In this document: piece by piece, positions 36,814 to 46,265 of the stretch | How the letters are laid out: the number at the start of each line of letters is the position of its first letter | Numbering within the stretch: position 1 is the stretch's first letter | NCBI GenBank assembly: GCA_036523795.1 | Contig: DATDDN010000066.1 | Span: forward strand, 1 to 64,000 | Length of the DNA stretch: 64,000 nt | Source: 39-52-133 sp036523795 | GTDB lineage: Bacteria; Pseudomonadota; Gammaproteobacteria; Burkholderiales; Gallionellaceae | Reading direction: 5' to 3' | Notes under the pieces: model-generated | What the model saw: the letters and a program-made list of their open reading frames with translations, nothing else | What the model was told of the DNA's origin: nothing | The model's database searches: none | Translations under genes and position numbers: made by a program

Positions 36814-37803
36814 TGTATTGACCCAATAAAAACCTGCTCAGGTGATAATCTCGAAAGGAGACTACATGAGTACGGTAATGGCAGACGAGATCAAACGCTG
36901 GACTGCCAAGCGCAACAGCGCGCTGGTAGTAGAAATCATTCAAGGCAAGACGACGGTAGCGGAGGCTAGCCGGTCATATGATCTGCCGCCGTCTTAGATT
37001 GAAGGCCGGGTCGAAGATGGCAAGAAGGGAATGGAGAATGTCCTTCGGGCCAATCCGCTGGATGTCCGGGAGCAGTATGAACGCCAACTGAAGGAGCTTC
37101 AGGAGGCGTATGGCGAAGCGATGCTGGAGCTGCGCGCCAGAGAAAAATTGCGTCCCTGTTGGGCGAGGACGAGAAATGATAGAGACGATCTGCCAGGGCC
37201 TGCAGGAAGACGGAGTTACTGTGTCGATCAGCAAGCTGTGTCAGTGGTTTTGCATTCCACGCCGGGCCGTTTACTGCCGCCCGACGAAGTCTACCCCCAA
37301 GGTTCAGGAGCGATTCGCCGGCCCGTTCAAGGCTCTGATCGAAGAACACCGTCATTTGGCTACCGCGTCGTAGCTTACCTGCGTGGCTTCAACAAGAATA
37401 CCGTGCAGCGGATATTCCAGCTCAAGCATTGGCAGGTGCAGAAACGGCCGGTGGGGTTTCGTCCGAGAATCCAGGCATTGCCCTCCGTTGCGAGCAAGCC
37501 CAATGAACGCTGGGCCACAGACCTGTGCCGTGTCTGGAGCGGGCGCAATCACTGGGCGGTACTGGCGCTGGTGACCGACTGCCATACTCGCGAACTGCTG
37601 GGCTGGGCATTTGTCGAGAAGCGGGAAATCGAAGACCACTGAAGCGGCGTTGGAGCAGGCGCTGATCGCCCGGTTTGGTACGCTCGGGCGGGCAACGGCA
37701 CCGTTCCTGCTGCGCTCCGACAATGGCATGGTCTTCACCAGTCGCCGCTATACCGCACTGGTTCGAAGCTATGGCCTGCAGCAGGAATTCATCACGCCGG
37801 ACC
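36814..37803 (+). mobile_element. Decayed, 3'-truncated IS3-family insertion sequence
   Basis: The left end is placed near 36814 (TGTATTGACCCA). It is followed by an OrfA/OrfB transposase region, but the right end is missing: OrfB similarity stops at about 37800, after QQEFITP. The next bases (TGTCCTTGGACTAAAGTG) look like the end of a different IS, so a second insertion or deletion may have removed the tail. Confidence 0.75.
36866..37803 (+). pseudogene. IS3-family transposase OrfA and OrfB remnants
   Basis: OrfA starts at ATG 36866 (DEIKRWTAKRNSALV...) after an AAAGGAGA site. It is broken by a TAG at 36994-36996, in place of the usual Glu of LPPSEIE, and then continues with GKKGMENVLRANP and QLKELQEAYGEAMLELRAR. 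OrfB starts near 37176 (MIETICQGLQEDGVTV). It shifts frame near 37360, reads NERWATDLCRVW and a DCHTRELLGWAFVE catalytic-core segment, shifts again near 37635, and ends after LRSDNGMVFTS...QQEFITP. The final part of the DDE domain is absent. One stop, two frameshifts and a truncation mean it is inactive. Confidence 0.85.
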
Positions 37804-37864
37804 TATGTCCTTGGACTAAAGTGTTACCGATGAGTATGAGTCATACTTGGGCTGCCTTCTTTCG

Positions 37865-37895
37865 GTTACCTTTCTTGGCGGTCAAGAAAGGTAAC
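37865..37895. repeat. 13-bp perfect inverted repeat
   Basis: GTTACCTTTCTTG and CAAGAAAGGTAAC flank a five-base loop just beyond the IS remnant. A similar GGTTACTTTCTTTG motif is a frequent dispersed repeat in environmental betaproteobacteria. Confidence 0.7.
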
Positions 37896-37900
37896 TTGCT

Positions 37901-37924
37901 GTCGGGCAACCCCCGACGGTTTTG
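37901..37924 (+). terminator. Weak intrinsic terminator beyond the IS remnant
   Basis: GTCGGG and CCCGAC form a 6-bp stem with a five-base loop, followed by GGTTTTGATTT. It could stop transcription from the IS into the antisense of the DUF2339 gene. Confidence 0.45.
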
Positions 37925-37935
37925 ATTTCATAAAC

Positions 37936-40617
37936 TCAAGATCCACTCTCCACCTTCGGCGGCGCCGGCGAAAAATAACTAGCCGCAATCACCAGCAGCG
38001 CAATGCCAATCAGCGACAACGTCCACATCACCGTTCCCTTGTTGGCCAGATCCACCATCATCAGCTTCACGCCCACCAGCGCCAGCAAACCAAAGCCGCC
38101 AAACCACAGCGTGCGCAGCGCGCGCTGCGAGGCGAAGATCATCAGGCCCATGGCCATGGTGGTCCACAGCAGCGAGAGGCTGGCCTGCAGCATGGCGGAG
38201 TGGAACATGGCTGCCGCATCAAACGGCACGCCGCCCCAATGGTGGGTGATGCGCGCTGCTTCCGTGCTGATCCACAGGAAGGCGCCTGCATAGACGGCCG
38301 GGAGGGCGACTTCATTGGCTGCGCTGCGTGCCCAGCGCCAAAGCGCAAACAGCACCAGCAGCTGGGTGAGGTCGAACACATTCAGTACGGGCAGGTAGGG
38401 CAGGCCACTGCCGCCACCGGAGTGACTGAAGTTGCTCAGCAGCAGCCAGGCGCACAGTGCCAGCACCACCGGATATTGCAGGGTGGCGGTGTAGGCGCCT
38501 GCGTGTTGCGCAAACGGCCAGCTGCCCAGGCGAACGCCGCGCAGGCTGATCAGGATGCCGACCGCACCGGTGAGGCCCCAGGCCAGCAGCGGCCACAGGC
38601 TCACGGAGGGAGCCAGCTGCTGGCTCACCCAGGCCAGCTCGCTGCCGGCCAGTGCGAGCAGCAGCCAGTATGTGAGTGCGTGACGTTCCATGCTGAGTGC
38701 TGGCACGTTGTCGCGGTCATGGCGATACAGCAGCCAGTAGTGGGCGGCCAGCGCCAGGGGCAACATGAGGGCCATCGTGCCGTAGAGCGCATGGCCGTGT
38801 TCGATATGGCGCTGCAACGCGGCGAGCAGCGCAACTGCGAGCAACAGCAGGGTGGTCTGGCGCATGGCGTGCCAGGCGCGCCGCGCCCCCAGCCAGTCGA
38901 GGAACACGAAGCTGGCGGTGCACAGCGCTAGCCAGTCTGGCCACTGCAGCGCGGGCGCGGCAAAGCGCTCGATCTCTTCCCAGCCGGACACGAACCACCA
39001 GGCCAGGCCCCAGTACAGGAACACCGGTGCGTAGTGCCGGCTCTCGTCGTTACCGGAGCGCTGCAGCAGCAGGGCGCTGGCCAGCGCGGCAATCACCACG
39101 ATCACGCAGCCGATGTAGACATCGTTGACGACGGGCAGGGCGTGACCCAGTTCGCCTATGTGCAGCCAGAAGTAGATGCCGGCGAGATACTGCATCGCAC
39201 TGCCGAACAGCCGTGCGAGGAAGCGATCCTGCTGCACGCCCAGGTAGAGCACGCCAAAGCCCTCCAGCGTCCAGAATGCGGCGGTGAGCTGTGCGTTGAA
39301 GGCGAGCGGGATGGCGAGGGTGAAAAAGCCGATCGCCACGGCAAGCAGGCTTTTCTCCAGCCATACGGTTTCTTCATTCGGGTGGCGGTAGATTGCCCAC
39401 CACAGCAGCAGGTAATAGGCGCCCGCTGCGCAGGCATTCCATGCCAGGGTCATGTCTTGTCCGGCCAGCAGGTGATTCTGCAAGGCGGCCGCCGCCAGCG
39501 GCGTGCCATACAGCAGCATGCCGTCGCCCCAGCCCAGGCGGCCGGGCGCGTTGAACAGGTTGAACAGCACCGGCGTGGCCGAATACAGCAAGAAGAACAG
39601 GACGAGGAAGGTTTCGGACACCGGGAAGTCGCTGGGCTGGTAGGAACGGAATGCCCAGCCCATGCCGATCACCAGGGTGAACACGAAGCCGATGAGGTTG
39701 AGCGCGCGCCAGCCTTTGAACCAGTTCACCGCGATGATGAAGCTGTTGAGCAGCAGGAAATAGCTGAACAGCATGGTCTGGCTGCCGCCCGAGCTGGCGG
39801 CCAGCACCGGCGACAGGAATGCGCCGGAAATGCCGAGCACGGCCAGTGCGCGCGCATCCTGGCGCGCCGCCAGCAGGATGCAGCTGACGCCGATCAGGGT
39901 GAACAGGATGAATGAGGGCGTGGGCCCGAGCAGCTGGTAACGCGCCAGCATGAAGAACACCAGCAGGTACAGGATGGCCAATCCGCCGCCCTGCAGGGCC
40001 TGGCCAAACTTGCGGTGCTCCGGGTCCTGCCCGCGAACGTAGCCGAAGATGCTCATGCCGATGGCCGCCACCGCGCCCAGCATCAGGCGCACCGACACCG
40101 GGAACAGCCCCATGTCCACCGCCAGCTTGAGGCCGGAAGCGACGCCGAAAAACAGGATGATCACGCCGATCTTGGCGAGGATGTTGCCGCGGAAAAGGTT
40201 GGTCAGCCAGTCCGGCAGCACGGGTTCCGCCGGGGCGGGCTGGAAAGTGGTGGCGGGTGAGGCGACCGCGAGCACAGGCTCGGGCGGGCTCTGCAGATCG
40301 TCCAGCGTGACGGTGGCGTGCCGGTAGATTCGCGCAGGCTGTTCACGCACCGGGCTGGCTGCAGGCGCTGCTTCGACAGGCTGGCGCGGCGCTGCGGCAG
40401 CGTGCGTCGTTTCGCTGCTCGAAGCGGCGAGCTGTCTGCCCAGGTCGCGCACGGTCTTCTCCAGTGCGGTGATGCGCTGCTCCAACTGTGCCTGCGTGCG
40501 CTGGCTTTCGCCGTAAAACAGGCTGGCAATGATGCCGACAACTGCGCCTATCACCCCGCCGGCCGGCCCCCCGCCGACCAGCCCCAGCAAGCCACCCGCA
40601 ATCAGTCCCAACCACAT
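37936..40617 (-). CDS. DUF2339 polytopic membrane protein
   Basis: This protein has 893 residues from ATG 40617, which has an AAGGGGG site; the frame further upstream is not preceded by a better start. The N terminus is a Gly-rich membrane segment (LIAGGLLGLVGGGPAGGVIGAVVG). A coiled coil follows (QLEQRITALEKTVRDLGRQL), then a Pro/Ala linker, and then more than 20 membrane helices to the end, including WLTNLFRGNILAKIGVIILFFG, the block that defines DUF2339. Family function is unknown, with a possible cell-envelope role. It is monocistronic and divergent from the EEP hydrolase gene. Confidence 0.9.
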   Translation of the reverse strand: MWLGLIAGGLLGLVGGGPAGGVIGAVVGIIASLFYGESQRTQAQLEQRITALEKTVRDLGRQLAASSSETTHAAAAPRQPVEAAPAASPVREQPARIYRHATVTLDDLQSPPEPVLAVASPATTFQPAPAEPVLPDWLTNLFRGNILAKIGVIILFFGVASGLKLAVDMGLFPVSVRLMLGAVAAIGMSIFGYVRGQDPEHRKFGQALQGGGLAILYLLVFFMLARYQLLGPTPSFILFTLIGVSCILLAARQDARALAVLGISGAFLSPVLAASSGGSQTMLFSYFLLLNSFIIAVNWFKGWRALNLIGFVFTLVIGMGWAFRSYQPSDFPVSETFLVLFFLLYSATPVLFNLFNAPGRLGWGDGMLLYGTPLAAAALQNHLLAGQDMTLAWNACAAGAYYLLLWWAIYRHPNEETVWLEKSLLAVAIGFFTLAIPLAFNAQLTAAFWTLEGFGVLYLGVQQDRFLARLFGSAMQYLAGIYFWLHIGELGHALPVVNDVYIGCVIVVIAALASALLLQRSGNDESRHYAPVFLYWGLAWWFVSGWEEIERFAAPALQWPDWLALCTASFVFLDWLGARRAWHAMRQTTLLLLAVALLAALQRHIEHGHALYGTMALMLPLALAAHYWLLYRHDRDNVPALSMERHALTYWLLLALAGSELAWVSQQLAPSVSLWPLLAWGLTGAVGILISLRGVRLGSWPFAQHAGAYTATLQYPVVLALCAWLLLSNFSHSGGGSGLPYLPVLNVFDLTQLLVLFALWRWARSAANEVALPAVYAGAFLWISTEAARITHHWGGVPFDAAAMFHSAMLQASLSLLWTTMAMGLMIFASQRALRTLWFGGFGLLALVGVKLMMVDLANKGTVMWTLSLIGIALLVIAASYFSPAPPKVESGS

Positions 40618-40730
40618 GATCGTGCCCCCTTGTTGATGCTCACCGCATATATTTGCAGGTATCCTGAAATACAACGCGACTAGGGTAAGGTAATATTCGT
40701 CCTGTGTCTAAATTTATCCCTGAATAAATT

Positions 40731-41486
40731 TTGCAAACACTCAAGATCGCCACCTACAACATCCACAAGGGCTACTCGCAGTTCAACCGGCGCTTTGTGT
40801 TGCACGAGCTGCGCGAACGCCTGCGCGAGCTGGATGCGGATATTGTGTTCCTGCAGGAGGTGAAGGGGGCGGAGCGACGCATCCGTCCGCGCCACCACTT
40901 CGAGGGCGCCCATCCACAGCACGAATTCCTGGCGCAGGAAAGCTGGCTGCACCATGCCTACGGCAAGAACTCCGTGTATGAATCCGGCCACCACGGCAAC
41001 GCCATCCTGAGCCGCTACCCCATCCTGCGCTGGGACAATCTGGATATTTCCGCACACCGCTTCGAGAGCCGCGGCCTGTTGCATAGCGAGCTGCAATTGC
41101 CCGGCAGCGATGTCGTGCTGCATGCACTGTGCGTGCATCTCGGCCTGTTCAAGCGCGGCCGCAACCAGCAGATGGAGGCGCTGGCCGAGCGCATACAGCG
41201 CTATGTGCCGGCGGATGCGCCGCTGATCGTTGCGGGCGATTTCAATGACTGGCGCAACCACGCCGACGAGCTGCTGGCCAGACAACTGAATCTGCTGGAA
41301 GCGAACGAGCTCACCACCGGCAAACTGGCGCGCACCTTCCCCTGCGGTTCGCCGCTGCTGCGCATGGACCGTATCTATGTGCGCGGCCTGTCCGTGCACC
41401 AGGCCAGTGTGCATGCGCATCGCCCCTGGAGCCGCATTTCCGACCACGCCGCCCTGTCGGCCACGGTGAGCCTGATATCGCCATGA
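40731..41486 (+). CDS. Endonuclease/exonuclease/phosphatase family hydrolase
   Basis: This 251-residue metal-dependent phosphodiesterase fold has IATYNIHKGYS (Asn), IVFLQEV (metal-binding Glu), GHHGNAILSRYP, VAGDFNDWR and SDHAALSA (catalytic His), all in order. Such proteins act on nucleic acids, inositol phosphates or lipids. Being 13 bases upstream of cardiolipin synthase B suggests a lipid or envelope role; the same pair occurs in many proteobacteria (compare YbhP-ClsB in E. coli). The start is a TTG at 40731 with no clear ribosome-binding site, so the N terminus is uncertain by a few residues. Confidence 0.9.
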   Translation: MQTLKIATYNIHKGYSQFNRRFVLHELRERLRELDADIVFLQEVKGAERRIRPRHHFEGAHPQHEFLAQESWLHHAYGKNSVYESGHHGNAILSRYPILRWDNLDISAHRFESRGLLHSELQLPGSDVVLHALCVHLGLFKRGRNQQMEALAERIQRYVPADAPLIVAGDFNDWRNHADELLARQLNLLEANELTTGKLARTFPCGSPLLRMDRIYVRGLSVHQASVHAHRPWSRISDHAALSATVSLISP

Positions 41487-41499
41487 TGGAAGCCGGCGC

Positions 41500-42666
41500 A
41501 TGAACACCATCCATCAGGTTGCCGGCCACAGCCTCACCCTGCTGCGCAACGGCGAGGAATATTTTCCAAGCCTGGTCGACGCGATTGACGATGCGGCCTA
41601 CTCCGTGTATCTGGAAACCTACATCTACGCCGATGACGCCAGCGGGCGCCTGGTGGCGGATGCGCTGCGGCGCGCGGTGCAGCGCGGCGTGGCGGTGCGC
41701 GTGTTGCTGGACGGCTTCGGCTCGGCCGAATTGCCGCAGCGATGGGTGGACGACATGCGCCAGCTGGGCATGGAGGTGATGTGGTTTCGCCAGGAAGTCG
41801 GACGTTTCAGCCTGCAGCGCTACCACCTGCGTCGCCTGCATCGCAAGCTGGCGATGATCGACGCGCGGGTGGCTTTCATCGGCGGCATCAACATCATCGA
41901 CGACATGCCCGACGGGCTGCATGCTCCGCGCCTGGATTACGCGGTGCAGGTGGAAGGCGAGGTGGTGCGCGACATCCACGCCTCCATGCTGCGCCTGTGG
42001 CTGCTGGTGGCGTGGACGCAATTTCCCCATCACGGCCAGCGCGCAAAGATCCGTCGCCTCACTGCAACCGCGACGCAGCAGCAAGTCGGTTTCCTCATGC
42101 GCGACAACTTCCGCCACCGTCGCGACATCGAGCGTGCCTACCTGAACGCCATCAATGGCGCAGAGCGCGAGATCATCATCGCCAACGCCTACTTCCTGCC
42201 CGGCCGCCGTTTTCGCCATGCCTTGCTGGCCGCTGCCGGGCGCGGCGTGCGTGTGGTTCTGTTCCTGCAGGGCAGGGTGGAATACCGCCTGCAGCATTAC
42301 GCTACCCTCGCCCTGTATGACGAGCTGCTGCGCGCCGGCATCGAGATACACGAGTATCGCGCCAGTTTCATGCATGCCAAGGTGGCCGTGGTGGACGGGG
42401 AGTGGTCCACGGTCGGCTCCTCCAACATCGATCCGTTCAGCCTGTGGCTGGCGCGCGAGGCCAACCTGGTGGTGCGCGATGCCGCGTTTGCGGCGCAGCT
42501 GCGCGATGACCTGTTGAGCGAAATGCAGCGCCGCGGGCGCCGCGTCACGCGCTCCCTGTGGCGCAACCTGAACGTGTTCGGCTGGCTGGTGATGCGCACC
42601 AGCTACTTCCTTGCGCGCCTGGTGGCCGGTGTGCTGGTGTATCACAAGGGCCTGGACGACATCTGA
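41500..42666 (+). CDS. clsB: Cardiolipin synthase B
   Basis: This phospholipase-D superfamily enzyme makes cardiolipin from phosphatidylglycerol. The 388-residue protein has two HKD motifs: HRKLAMIDARVAFIGGIN near residue 112 and HAKVAVVDGEWSTVGSSN near 290. There are no N-terminal membrane helices, which separates it from ClsA. A C-terminal hydrophobic stretch (SYFLARLVAGVLVYH) may attach it to the membrane. It is probably co-transcribed with the EEP hydrolase gene. Confidence 0.94.
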   Translation: MNTIHQVAGHSLTLLRNGEEYFPSLVDAIDDAAYSVYLETYIYADDASGRLVADALRRAVQRGVAVRVLLDGFGSAELPQRWVDDMRQLGMEVMWFRQEVGRFSLQRYHLRRLHRKLAMIDARVAFIGGINIIDDMPDGLHAPRLDYAVQVEGEVVRDIHASMLRLWLLVAWTQFPHHGQRAKIRRLTATATQQQVGFLMRDNFRHRRDIERAYLNAINGAEREIIIANAYFLPGRRFRHALLAAAGRGVRVVLFLQGRVEYRLQHYATLALYDELLRAGIEIHEYRASFMHAKVAVVDGEWSTVGSSNIDPFSLWLAREANLVVRDAAFAAQLRDDLLSEMQRRGRRVTRSLWRNLNVFGWLVMRTSYFLARLVAGVLVYHKGLDDI

Positions 42667-42744
42667 GCGCGCGCCCCAATTCGGTGCGGTACGCACAAAT
42701 GCAGTGCCTGGCCGCGGCCCGCGCGCAGGCGCGGAATCTTCAAG

Positions 42745-42875
42745 GTCATGATAGTCAATGAGAGTTTCACCTGGCACGGGGTTTGCTCGGTAACTGCTGA
42801 GGGTGCCGGGTAGCCAGCCCGTGCCTTCTTGCATCTCCTCCAATTTGGGCGCCCGCGAGGGTGCCCATTTTTTTT
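42745..42875 (+). ncRNA. Candidate structured small RNA ending in a terminator
   Basis: The gap after clsB (42667-43120) has no credible gene but folds well. GGCACGGG (42773-42780) pairs perfectly with CCCGTGCC (42818-42825) around an inner CTCGG/CTGAG hairpin (42786-42801), and an intrinsic terminator follows at 42847-42875. The 5' end is a guess. It could also be the long 3' end of the clsB transcript. It matched no RNA family I can recall. Confidence 0.35.
42847..42875 (+). terminator. Rho-independent terminator
   Basis: GGGCGCCC and GGGTGCCC form an 8-bp stem (one G-U pair) with a GCGA tetraloop, followed by A and eight T. It ends clsB or the candidate small RNA. Confidence 0.9.
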
Positions 42876-43120
42876 GGGGGGAGGTGCGTACCGCCATGAT
42901 CCCGGAGACTGTGGCTGGACGAAGCGCAGTGTGCGTTCATCGCGGTGTCCCTCAGGGATTTCCTGCGCTCAGAGGGCAAGGGGGACACGAGGAATGGCCA
43001 TTCCATTGCGGGGCAGCGCCGCCATGCGCCATGAGGGACGTGGTCTTCCTGCGCACGCAATGGAGCGATCAGCGGCGGTTTCTAGGATAATGGCGTTTTT
43101 TCATCCATCGGGCCTGCTGC

Positions 43121-44914
43121 ATGCGCCGCCATCAAACCTCAACGCATATCGAATCCAATGAACGCGCCGACTGGGGCACGGTGCGCATGCTGTTGCCCTA
43201 CCTGCTGGAGTTCAAGGGGCGGGTGGCGCTGGCCATCGTTCTGCTGGTGCTGGCCAAGCTGGCCAACGTGGCAGTGCCGCTGGCGCTGAAGGAAATCGTC
43301 GATGCGATGACCCATCCCATGGCCGCGCTGGCGGTGCCGGTGGCGCTGGTGATCGCCTATGGCCTGTTGCGCCTGTTCAGCACGCTGTTTGGCGAGATGC
43401 GCGATGCCGTGTTTGCCAAGGTGACGCAGCGTGCCATCCGCCGCGTGGCCCTGCAGGTGTTCACCCATCTGCACAGCCTGAGCCTGCGCTTCCATCTGCA
43501 GCGCCAGACCGGCGGCATGTCGCGGGATATCGAGCGCGGCACCAAGGGCATCAGCTTCCTGCTTACCTTCCTGCTGTTCAACATCCTGCCCACGCTGCTG
43601 GAAATCGTGATGGTGGCGATCATCCTGTTCGTCAAGTACAACGCGTGGTATGCGGTGATCACCTTCGTCACGCTGCTGGCCTATATCGTGTTCACGCTGT
43701 GGATCACCGAATGGCGCATGGTGTTCCGCCGCACCATGAACGACCTGGACTCCAAGGCCAATACGCGCGCCATCGACAGCCTGATCAATTACGAGACGGT
43801 GAAGTATTTCGGCAACGAGCAGTACGAGGTACGCCGCTACGACGAGCATATGGAAAAGTGGGAAACCTCTGCGGTGCAGAACCAGACCTCGCTGGCTGCG
43901 CTCAACGCCGGGCAGAGCGCGATCATCGCGCTGGGCGTGACCATCCTGATGCTGCTGGCCGCGCGCGAAGTGGTGGCTGGCACCATGACGGTAGGCGATC
44001 TCGTGCTGGTGAACGTGTTCCTGATCCAGCTGTACATGCCCATGAACTTCCTGGGCTTCGTCTATCGCGAGATCAAGCACTCCATCATCGACATGGAGCG
44101 CATGTTCAAGCTGCTGGACGAACATCGCGAAGTGCAGGATGCGCCGGGGGCCCAGCCGCTCAAGGTCACTGCGGGGGCGGTACGCTTCGAGCAGGTGGCG
44201 TTCAGCTACGAGTCCGAGCGCACCATCCTGCACGACGTCAGTTTCGACATTCCGCCCGGGCACGTTGTGGCCGTGGTCGGTTCCAGCGGGGCGGGCAAGT
44301 CCACGCTGTCGCGCCTGCTGTTCCGTTTCTACGATGTGAATGGCGGATGCATCCGGATCGACGGCCAGGACATCCGCGAGGTGACCCAGGCCAGCCTGCG
44401 CTCAGCCATCGGCATCGTGCCGCAGGACACCGTGCTGTTCAACGACACCATCTACTACAACATCGCCTACGGCCGGCCCGACGCGACGCGCGAAGAGATC
44501 CTGCAGGCGGCCCAGGCGGCGCATATCCACGACTTCATCGTGTCTCTGCCCAGGGGCTATGACTCCATGGTGGGTGAGCGCGGACTCAAGCTGTCCGGTG
44601 GCGAAAAGCAGCGCGTGGCGATTGCGCGCGCCATCCTCAAGCAGCCGGCCATCCTGATCTTCGACGAGGCTACCTCGGCGCTGGATTCCAAGTCGGAAAA
44701 GGCGATCCAGGCCGAGCTGCGCCTGGTGTCGCGCAACCGCACTACGCTGGTGATCGCACATCGCCTGTCCACCATCGTGGATGCGCAGCAGATCCTGGTG
44801 ATGGAGCGCGGCAGCATCGTGGAGCGCGGCACCCACCGCCAACTGCTGGCGCAGCACGGCTTGTATGCGCAGATGTGGGCGCTGCAGCAGCAGGAAAAGC
44901 CGCAGGAGGATTGA
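43121..44914 (+). CDS. ABC exporter of the Atm1/HMT type (fused permease and ATPase)
   Basis: This is a 597-residue half-transporter: six membrane helices in residues 25-330, then an ATPase with Walker A GSSGAGKSTLSR, signature KLSGGEKQRVAIARA and Walker B ILIFDEATSALDS. The permease carries SLRFHLQRQTGGMSRDIERGTKG, NYETVKYFGNEQYE and NAGQSAIIALG, typical of the Atm1/HMT1 subfamily that exports glutathione- or sulfur-containing compounds and metals in mitochondria and bacteria. It would act as a homodimer in the inner membrane. The ~240 bases before it (after 42876) show no gene. Confidence 0.92.
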   Translation: MRRHQTSTHIESNERADWGTVRMLLPYLLEFKGRVALAIVLLVLAKLANVAVPLALKEIVDAMTHPMAALAVPVALVIAYGLLRLFSTLFGEMRDAVFAKVTQRAIRRVALQVFTHLHSLSLRFHLQRQTGGMSRDIERGTKGISFLLTFLLFNILPTLLEIVMVAIILFVKYNAWYAVITFVTLLAYIVFTLWITEWRMVFRRTMNDLDSKANTRAIDSLINYETVKYFGNEQYEVRRYDEHMEKWETSAVQNQTSLAALNAGQSAIIALGVTILMLLAAREVVAGTMTVGDLVLVNVFLIQLYMPMNFLGFVYREIKHSIIDMERMFKLLDEHREVQDAPGAQPLKVTAGAVRFEQVAFSYESERTILHDVSFDIPPGHVVAVVGSSGAGKSTLSRLLFRFYDVNGGCIRIDGQDIREVTQASLRSAIGIVPQDTVLFNDTIYYNIAYGRPDATREEILQAAQAAHIHDFIVSLPRGYDSMVGERGLKLSGGEKQRVAIARAILKQPAILIFDEATSALDSKSEKAIQAELRLVSRNRTTLVIAHRLSTIVDAQQILVMERGSIVERGTHRQLLAQHGLYAQMWALQQQEKPQED

Positions 44915-45094
44915 GTGGCCGCTCGTCGGCTAAAAGGCGGCATTTGTCCCCTGCCGGCGCGCATTGGTGGCGAAGACGCCGCCATCCGTCTGCCGGAGCT
45001 TAGCACTTGTCTCAAGAATCGCTTCATATCCCTTGATTTATTGGAATATTACGGTATCCTTGGCCGCTCGATTGTTATTCCGTGATGTCCAAAC

Positions 45095-46105
45095 ATGCGT
45101 AATACACTGCTGACACTCCTGTTGTTGAGCTCCGTCCCGGTCGCTTATGCGGCTGACAACACCGCCGGTTCCGCGGGGCACGACGTCGCCTGGGTGGGCG
45201 AGGCGCCTGCCGCTCCGGTGATCGCCGCCAATGGCGCGGTACAGGCCACCAACCTGTCTGGCGTGACGCTGGCCTTTGCGCCTGACCCCGCACAGTCGGA
45301 GGCGGCCGCGCGCGAGGAAGAGTTCAAGAGCTCGATGCTGCGGCTGACCTCCTCGCCACGCCTGCGCTCCGCCATCGGCCTGATCTACGACGAACGCAGC
45401 CAGCGCCCCCTGTACAGCAAGAGCCCGGACACCGTCACCCCGATTGCCTCGATCACCAAGCTGATGACGGCCATGGTGGTGCTGGATGCGCAGCTGCCGA
45501 TGGATGAGATGATCACCATCAGCAAGGATGATATCGACCACCACAAGGTCACCCGCTCGCGCCTGCGCCCCGGCATCACCATGACGCGAGGCGAGCTGCT
45601 CAAGCTGGCGCTGATGGCCTCGGAGAACCGTGCCGCCGCTGCGCTGGCACGCACCTACCCCGGCGGCACCCAGGCCGCGCTGGTGCAGATGAATGCCAAG
45701 GCGCGCGAACTGGGTATGAGCAATACGCGTTTCCTCGACCCCACCGGCCTCAACAGCGGCAATGTCTCCACCGCCGAGGATCTGGTGAAGATGGTGCGCG
45801 CAGCGGAAGGCTATGACCAGATTCACCAATACACGACGTCGACTTCGCACGTCGTTCAGACGGGTCGCCGTCCGCTGCAGTTCCACAACACCAATCCCCT
45901 GGTGCGCAATTCTTCGTGGGATATCGGCATCAGCAAGACCGGCTACATCAGCGAGGCCGGCCGTTGCCTGGTGATGAAAGCCACCATCTCGCAGCACCCG
46001 GTGATCATCGTGCTGCTTGATTCCTGGGGCAGGCACACCCGCGTGGGCGATGCCAATCGCGTCAAGCAGTGGATGGAAAGCGGGCTGCGCCGCACGCAGC
46101 TCTGA
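45095..46105 (+). CDS. pbpG: D-alanyl-D-alanine endopeptidase (penicillin-binding protein 7 type)
   Basis: This is a 336-residue periplasmic serine peptidase that cleaves peptidoglycan cross-links. A signal peptide (LLTLLLLSSVPVAYA) is followed by a ~75-residue Ala-rich stretch and the serine D,D-peptidase domain. The catalytic SITK lies near residue 119, SEN in LMASENRAA, and KTG in GISKTGYISEAG. AVVLDAQLPMDEMITIS and MSNTRFLDPTGLN are typical of PBP7/PbpG. It is monocistronic, with a strong hairpin after the stop. Confidence 0.93.
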   Translation: MRNTLLTLLLLSSVPVAYAADNTAGSAGHDVAWVGEAPAAPVIAANGAVQATNLSGVTLAFAPDPAQSEAAAREEEFKSSMLRLTSSPRLRSAIGLIYDERSQRPLYSKSPDTVTPIASITKLMTAMVVLDAQLPMDEMITISKDDIDHHKVTRSRLRPGITMTRGELLKLALMASENRAAAALARTYPGGTQAALVQMNAKARELGMSNTRFLDPTGLNSGNVSTAEDLVKMVRAAEGYDQIHQYTTSTSHVVQTGRRPLQFHNTNPLVRNSSWDIGISKTGYISEAGRCLVMKATISQHPVIIVLLDSWGRHTRVGDANRVKQWMESGLRRTQL

Positions 46106-46129
46106 GCCGACCCTGCGCTTTGGGTGCAT

Positions 46130-46155
46130 ACAGAGGGGGCTGCGGCCCCCTCTGT
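46130..46155 (+). terminator. Hairpin after pbpG (terminator-like, no clear T-run)
   Basis: ACAGAGGGGGC and GCCCCCTCTGT form a perfect 11-bp stem with a four-base loop, 24 bases after the stop. The following bases are CATTTG, so termination efficiency is uncertain. Confidence 0.6.
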
Positions 46156-46265
46156 CATTTGCGCGGATTAAACTGCAGGCGCGCCGGCCGCGCTGGTTTG
46201 CCTGGTCGGGCGGGATTTATTCGCGCGACGCATTGTCGCAATGTGTATGACAGGAGGGCTGAATC

